DNA from: Deltaproteobacteria bacterium
GTDB taxonomy: Bacteria > Desulfobacterota > Desulfobacteria > Desulfobacterales > JAFDFH01
Length of the DNA stretch: 18,288 nucleotides
Assembly (NCBI GenBank): GCA_019309945.1
Contig: JAFDFH010000019.1
Span: 1 to 18,288, forward strand
Reading direction: 5' to 3'
Shown here: positions 14,743-18,288 of the stretch, piece after piece
Layout of the letters: each line of letters starts with the position of its first letter
Numbering within the stretch: position 1 is the stretch's first letter
Notes under the pieces: generated by a model
What the model saw: only the letters and a program-made list of their open reading frames with translations
Databases searched by the model: none
Told to the model about the DNA's origin: nothing
Made by a program: the position numbers and the translations under genes

Positions 14743-15321
14743 TTATTCACACTCGAATGCTAAAAGTATTTTTTTCATCTTCCGGTTTAGAACGATTGCC
14801 TGCTGAAGGGTATTATCTTCCGCAAGGTCTGTTTTCTGGAGCATGGCATGATGCCTACCGACCTTATCTGAAAGAGACGTAAGATCTTGAATCGTTGAGG
14901 AAAGCCATGCATTAAAGAGGTTAAACTTATTTGCAAGGGTTTTGTTTTCATCATTTTTTCTTAATTTGATCTCAAAACCGATATTATTGTTGATCATTCT
15001 GTCAAGCGACATTTCGAACCTTGTAAGCGGTCCGGAAAACCTGTGGGTAAACAGGGTAGCAATAAGAATAAGCAGTATACTGCCAACAAAAATATAAAAC
15101 CAGTAGGTTACAAGAATTTGGCCAAAAAGGGCGACAGGACCGGTTGCAGATTGAATATTGCCTTTGTTTATCATCAGCGCTAGCAAGGTGGATGAAAAGA
15201 AAATAAACAATGCGGACAGAACCGCAGCGCCAACACCTGAAAAAATAAAGAAAATGAAATTGGACCTATTTAGCTTGATCTCTTTTCGATAAAATATTTT
15301 CCTCTTATTTTTTTGTTTCAT
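14743..15321 (-). CDS. Orphan HAMP-domain membrane protein
   Basis: 192 residues. A very basic N-terminus (MKQKNKRKIFYRKEIK) is followed by two membrane helices (about 22-50 and 68-90) with a short loop of about 18 residues between them. A HAMP-like segment then begins HRFSGPLTRFEMSLDRM (about 92-110) and continues through NNIGFEIKLRKNDE, and the protein ends in a helix/coiled-coil tail. No kinase, cyclase or chemoreceptor output domain follows, so it is either a stand-alone signalling adaptor or a partner of an unlinked protein. The start is well supported: GGAGG with five bases to the ATG. The gap to the decarboxylase (14669-14742) contains a perfect ATATTGCAATAT palindrome at 14708-14719 of unknown meaning. 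Confidence 0.82.
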   Translation of the reverse strand: MKQKNKRKIFYRKEIKLNRSNFIFFIFSGVGAAVLSALFIFFSSTLLALMINKGNIQSATGPVALFGQILVTYWFYIFVGSILLILIATLFTHRFSGPLTRFEMSLDRMINNNIGFEIKLRKNDENKTLANKFNLFNAWLSSTIQDLTSLSDKVGRHHAMLQKTDLAEDNTLQQAIVLNRKMKKILLAFECE

Positions 15322-15701
15322 GGTGGCCTCCAGGGATTATAAATTGGACAAAAGGGGCATTTTCCAAAGGTCTCGTTTTTTAACTGTGGATATGGCAAAA
15401 ATTTCGAATTGTGTGTCTGTTTCAAATATACAATGATGTATGCAGGCGCCAAATAAACCGAAGCGATTCACACATCTAAATAGTGCCCATCCAGAAACGG
15501 TCTTTTTGCCCGATCTCTGCGTTATGCTCAAAATTTTATCCTCGGAATATCAAATAGATACCTGTGGTAAAAATTTTTGCAGGCCTTGATCTCGAACAAA
15601 AATCCTCGTTTCTGGATGGACACTAAATAGCAAAAAAGGGGGGGGGTTGTCAATGCGGATTTTTTTGCAGGTAAGCCTCTTACCGGGCCTACACGCTGTG
15701 A
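15322..15701. other. Intergenic region without a convincing gene
   Basis: This 380-base gap holds the second 145-bp palindromic element (15481-15625) and, just beyond it, a run of nine G (15638-15646) preceded by six A. The one open frame of some length (minus, 15337-15531) overlaps the element's end and has no Shine-Dalgarno or recognisable product, so it is not called. Confidence 0.6.
15481..15625. mobile_element. 145-bp TA-flanked palindromic element (MITE/ERIC-like), copy 2
   Basis: Same length and orientation as copy 1 (960-1104), about 95 percent identical by hand alignment. The terminal repeats match at 18 of 19 positions (TAGTGCCCATCCAGAAACG against TAGTGTCCATCCAGAAACG). TA bounds both ends. 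It has no coding content and lies in the gap between two minus-strand genes. Confidence 0.87.
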
Positions 15702-17003
15702 TCAAATTCCAAATTTCTCTTTGGGCGGATTAAAGTATCCGAATTTCAATTCCGGGAAAGCCCTGCGGATTCTGCCAAGGACGGTTTGCATGCCGACCGG
15801 CTTGCTTTGCTTTGCGGTGCCATTCATTATGCTCCAGTATCTGACCGGATCAAAATTCAGGTTCCGCCACTGGATCATGTTTATGGAATGCTTTTTTAAA
15901 AAGGAAATCAGTGCGTTCAGCTCTTCCGGGGTATCGGTGAATCCCGGGCAGTTTAAATAATTTAATGTGACAAATTTTCCCTTTCGAACCGCTAGATCGA
16001 TACTTTTTCTAACGTCGGCAAACGTGTAGCCCTTTGGTCGAAAATATCGATCATAGTATTTTTTTCTAACACTGTTCATACTGACCCGCATGCTGTCCAG
16101 ACCCGCATCAAACAACTTTTCCAAGATAGCGGGCCGGCTTGCGTTGGTATTCATGTTGATTGTTCCTCGACGGGTGGCCGAACGTATCGTACGGATGGCC
16201 GCTTCAACCGCATCCGCTGCCAGGAGGGGATCACCCTCACATCCCTGCCCAAAGCTGACCACGCTTCGATTGACCTTTTTGATATGCGCCAATGCCACTT
16301 CCGCGATCTCGTGGGGCAAGGGGGTAAAATCGATTCTATCCTGGGAAATCGGAATTTCATTATCTTCCTGAAGTGATAAACAGCCCCAGCACCTGGCGTT
16401 GCAATGTCTGGAAGTAGGAAGGGGGGCTTCATATCTTCCTAAAAAAAAATTTTTCGCGGCCGGGCATCCATATTCAAGCGCACATTTTTCAAGATGCGCT
16501 CTTAATCTGTTCCGGGGCATCTTTTTTCTCATAGCCTGAACGCCGGAAATGATTTTCTCCTTCTTCATCAGTCGCAGGTCCTGCCGCTTTTCCCGATCCA
16601 CGAGGATAACCGCTGATCGAAACCGACCACGGTGCCATCCAACCGCGCCATAAGAAAATAGCGGAAGGTAGCCTGCGCCTTTATCTTCAGCGTAAGCACT
16701 GGCACAAGTAATCACGTAACCGGGGGAATTAAATGCCGCAACCGGAAATATTGACACCCCGGGGTCATAAGGATTTTCTTCAAGACACTCGATCCTTTCT
16801 TTATCCATGTTGTAGAGAATCGGTTTTCTGTCCGGGAGCAACATGAGTTCGGCGCCATGGGGTAAATTAATGGTTTTATCCATTAAAAGCGGAACAAGGG
16901 ATTCTCGGGCCATTCCTACAGCGGCATACCCTTCAAGCTCAAATATTTCGCCGCCCTGGTTGGCGACAATGGCGGTCACCAGACGGTTCTTCCTTTTGTC
17001 CAA
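15702..17003 (-). CDS. Radical SAM protein with long N-terminal domain
   Basis: 433 residues if started at TTG 17003; the start is uncertain because no ATG or strong Shine-Dalgarno is near. Residues about 1-190 form an unrecognised domain with repeated beta-like strands (TAIVANQGGEIFEL, AELMLLPDRKPILY, GYLPLFSYGAVGWH) and two cysteines (C174, C180) just before the barrel. The radical SAM motif is C201-NAR-C205-WG-C208. SFGQGCEGDPLL, INMNTNAS and DSMRVSMNS follow as in activase/SPASM-type barrels. It has no visible C-terminal SPASM cysteine set. It is expected to bind one 4Fe-4S cluster and SAM; the substrate is unknown. It lies 25 bases after the next radical SAM gene, so they form a probable operon. 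Confidence 0.87.
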   Translation of the reverse strand: MDKRKNRLVTAIVANQGGEIFELEGYAAVGMARESLVPLLMDKTINLPHGAELMLLPDRKPILYNMDKERIECLEENPYDPGVSIFPVAAFNSPGYVITCASAYAEDKGAGYLPLFSYGAVGWHRGRFRSAVILVDREKRQDLRLMKKEKIISGVQAMRKKMPRNRLRAHLEKCALEYGCPAAKNFFLGRYEAPLPTSRHCNARCWGCLSLQEDNEIPISQDRIDFTPLPHEIAEVALAHIKKVNRSVVSFGQGCEGDPLLAADAVEAAIRTIRSATRRGTINMNTNASRPAILEKLFDAGLDSMRVSMNSVRKKYYDRYFRPKGYTFADVRKSIDLAVRKGKFVTLNYLNCPGFTDTPEELNALISFLKKHSINMIQWRNLNFDPVRYWSIMNGTAKQSKPVGMQTVLGRIRRAFPELKFGYFNPPKEKFGI

Positions 17004-17028
17004 ATTTTACGAAACCTTTTATTAGCTT

Positions 17029-18288
17029 TTATCTGCCGGGGGCCAGTGAAGGTTCATAGGTAACCCACGGAACCTGCGGAGCGTCTGAAGTAACGCCGAC
17101 CGAGCTCTTGTCTTCGATGGCCAGGGCCGCTGCATTTTTTTCGTAAAATGAATCCGGCTCGTAAGACCAGCCATCGGCCAGTCGTTTTTCTTCTTTTTTC
17201 AAAGTAGTGAAAAGGGCTCTTCCAATCAAAGGAGCGATCATCCTTGTTTTCCAGCCAAGGGCTTTATATATGTCCCCGAGCAGGGAATCCATTTTTTTTG
17301 CAATCGATTCGTTATTTCGGTACCATTTCTTCATTGCCCAGACAGCGGCCGCATGAGTTGTTCGAAGCGGTTTAATTTCCCATGCAAAGCGATTCCGAAT
17401 ACTCTTGTCCGGGTGGTTTCGATACCTTTGCCAGCCGTTTAATAACGTCCGGATCATTCTGGCAAGACTGGGACCATTGACCTCGAAATCCCGGCGAAAG
17501 GCATCGATAAGAAACTGTTCTTCCAGACCATCGTGAATGTGTCGATGCCGGTAATTGAAGCGATACTGACCGTGGGCATCTGCTACCGGAAACTCTGCTT
17601 CGGGCAGGAGGGTTCCATCTTTGCGGTGTTGCTCGTACAAAGGTGTGCCCGGATTGGGTGTATACAGCATAAACTGGTGAAAATCGGTTTCATGGCGGAT
17701 GGCATAATCGATGACCTGATCGATGTTTTCAGGGGTGTGGTTTTCCATGCCGATTATTGTCGATCCTAAAACGCGAATCCCATGTGATTGCAGTAATTTC
17801 ACTAAAGACCGGGTATCAATATCTTTGAGTTTTTGATACTGGCTGTTCTCCCCTTCCAGCCCCATCCATACCCATGCGATTCCCAACCTCACGAGCTGAT
17901 CCATGCGATAGGATCGCAGCACCCGGGCAGAACTGAAAACATACATTGCCCAACTTTTGTTGTTTTTTTTCATTAATTCAAGCAGTCGCAAGGCTCTTTT
18001 GCGATGCAAAAGAAAGTTTTCATCCAGAATAAAAAAAGATCGTACATTGAGTTCTTTTTCGACTTGACACATCACGGTAAAAAGCGCTTCACCAGTTTTA
18101 AAGAAATCGACAAGCTTCCCCTTGCCTCCGAACAGTGCGGAAGTAGAACAAAAATTACATCCGACCGGACAACCCACGGAAGGAATAAGGATGGCAGCGG
18201 TATCTCCGGGTTTGTTTCCAAGGGTACGCCCCATGATTCTGGTACCAAAACCTGAATATACCAGGGGATGTTTTACCGGTGCTTGCAG
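17029..18288 (-). CDS. B12-binding-type radical SAM protein (5' end beyond window)
   Basis: The frame is open to the right edge (420 codons with stop). An ATG exists at 18234, but coding continues upstream in frame as a strand-rich segment (HPLVYSGFGTRIMGRTLGNK), so the true start is outside the window. The cluster motif is C-PVG-C-NF-C near residues 40-47 of the visible part, followed by FFILDENFLLHRKRALRLLE, WVWMGLEGENSQY and LYTPNPGTPLYEQ. These are typical of the COG1032 group, whose members carry a cobalamin-binding domain N-terminal to the barrel; that domain would lie off-window. The C-terminal 140 residues are helical and polar. Such enzymes often methylate or rearrange unactivated carbons. 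It is followed directly by the second radical SAM gene. Confidence 0.87.
   Translation of the reverse strand: MQAPVKHPLVYSGFGTRIMGRTLGNKPGDTAAILIPSVGCPVGCNFCSTSALFGGKGKLVDFFKTGEALFTVMCQVEKELNVRSFFILDENFLLHRKRALRLLELMKKNNKSWAMYVFSSARVLRSYRMDQLVRLGIAWVWMGLEGENSQYQKLKDIDTRSLVKLLQSHGIRVLGSTIIGMENHTPENIDQVIDYAIRHETDFHQFMLYTPNPGTPLYEQHRKDGTLLPEAEFPVADAHGQYRFNYRHRHIHDGLEEQFLIDAFRRDFEVNGPSLARMIRTLLNGWQRYRNHPDKSIRNRFAWEIKPLRTTHAAAVWAMKKWYRNNESIAKKMDSLLGDIYKALGWKTRMIAPLIGRALFTTLKKEEKRLADGWSYEPDSFYEKNAAALAIEDKSSVGVTSDAPQVPWVTYEPSLAPGR

Noticed and set aside
15337..15531. Minus-strand 64-codon open frame
   Set aside because: It overlaps the end of the 145-bp element, lacks a Shine-Dalgarno and has a Cys/His/Phe-rich composition without any family resemblance.

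Overview
The window looks like chromosome from an anaerobic, Gram-negative, Desulfobacterota-type bacterium (sulfate-reducer-like). This is inferred from the gene mix: an ActF/NrfD-type quinone-interacting membrane subunit, three radical SAM proteins, a YkgJ-type Cys-cluster protein, a murein synthase with a SPOR protein, and many small palindromic intergenic repeats. I could not run a taxonomic search. No rRNA, tRNA, CRISPR array, phage gene or transposase gene was seen.

Left part (1-5990), all genes on the minus strand. In transcription order: a radical SAM protein (5990-5121); transketolase tkt (4979-2961); a small TMEM165/GDT1-type (UPF0016) membrane protein; a nitroreductase; a CoA-binding protein that appears to carry a C-terminal helix-turn-helix; and the 5' part of an ActF-like membrane protein that runs off the left edge. 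Two short palindromic elements sit in the gaps, one 24 bases before the ActF-like start and one just after the tkt stop.

Middle part (6208-12463), plus strand: a rhomboid-family protein with an N-terminal zinc ribbon; a small lipoprotein; a 370-base gap holding a near-consensus promoter with an overlapping palindrome and a heptad-repeat hairpin; then a tight three-gene cell-envelope operon (unknown membrane-anchored protein, class A penicillin-binding protein, TPR-like/SPOR protein).

Right part (12471-18288), minus strand: a YkgJ-type Cys-cluster protein, an aromatic-L-amino-acid-decarboxylase-type PLP enzyme whose start region carries a 44-bp tandem duplication, an orphan HAMP membrane protein, a second copy of the 145-bp element, and a pair of radical SAM genes, the last one cut by the right edge.

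The most interesting non-genic material is a small family of TA-flanked palindromic elements. Two 145-bp copies (960-1104 and 15481-15625) have nearly perfect 19-bp terminal repeats. A third, 123-bp element (2821-2943) has different ends but a clearly homologous central stem. A possible one-ended remnant lies at 7051-7092. They resemble ERIC-like elements or MITEs that lie against gene ends. The second highlight is the 44-bp duplication at the decarboxylase start. It throws the apparent original reading frame into a TGA that overlaps the next ATG (ATGA), so the gene probably depends on re-initiation.
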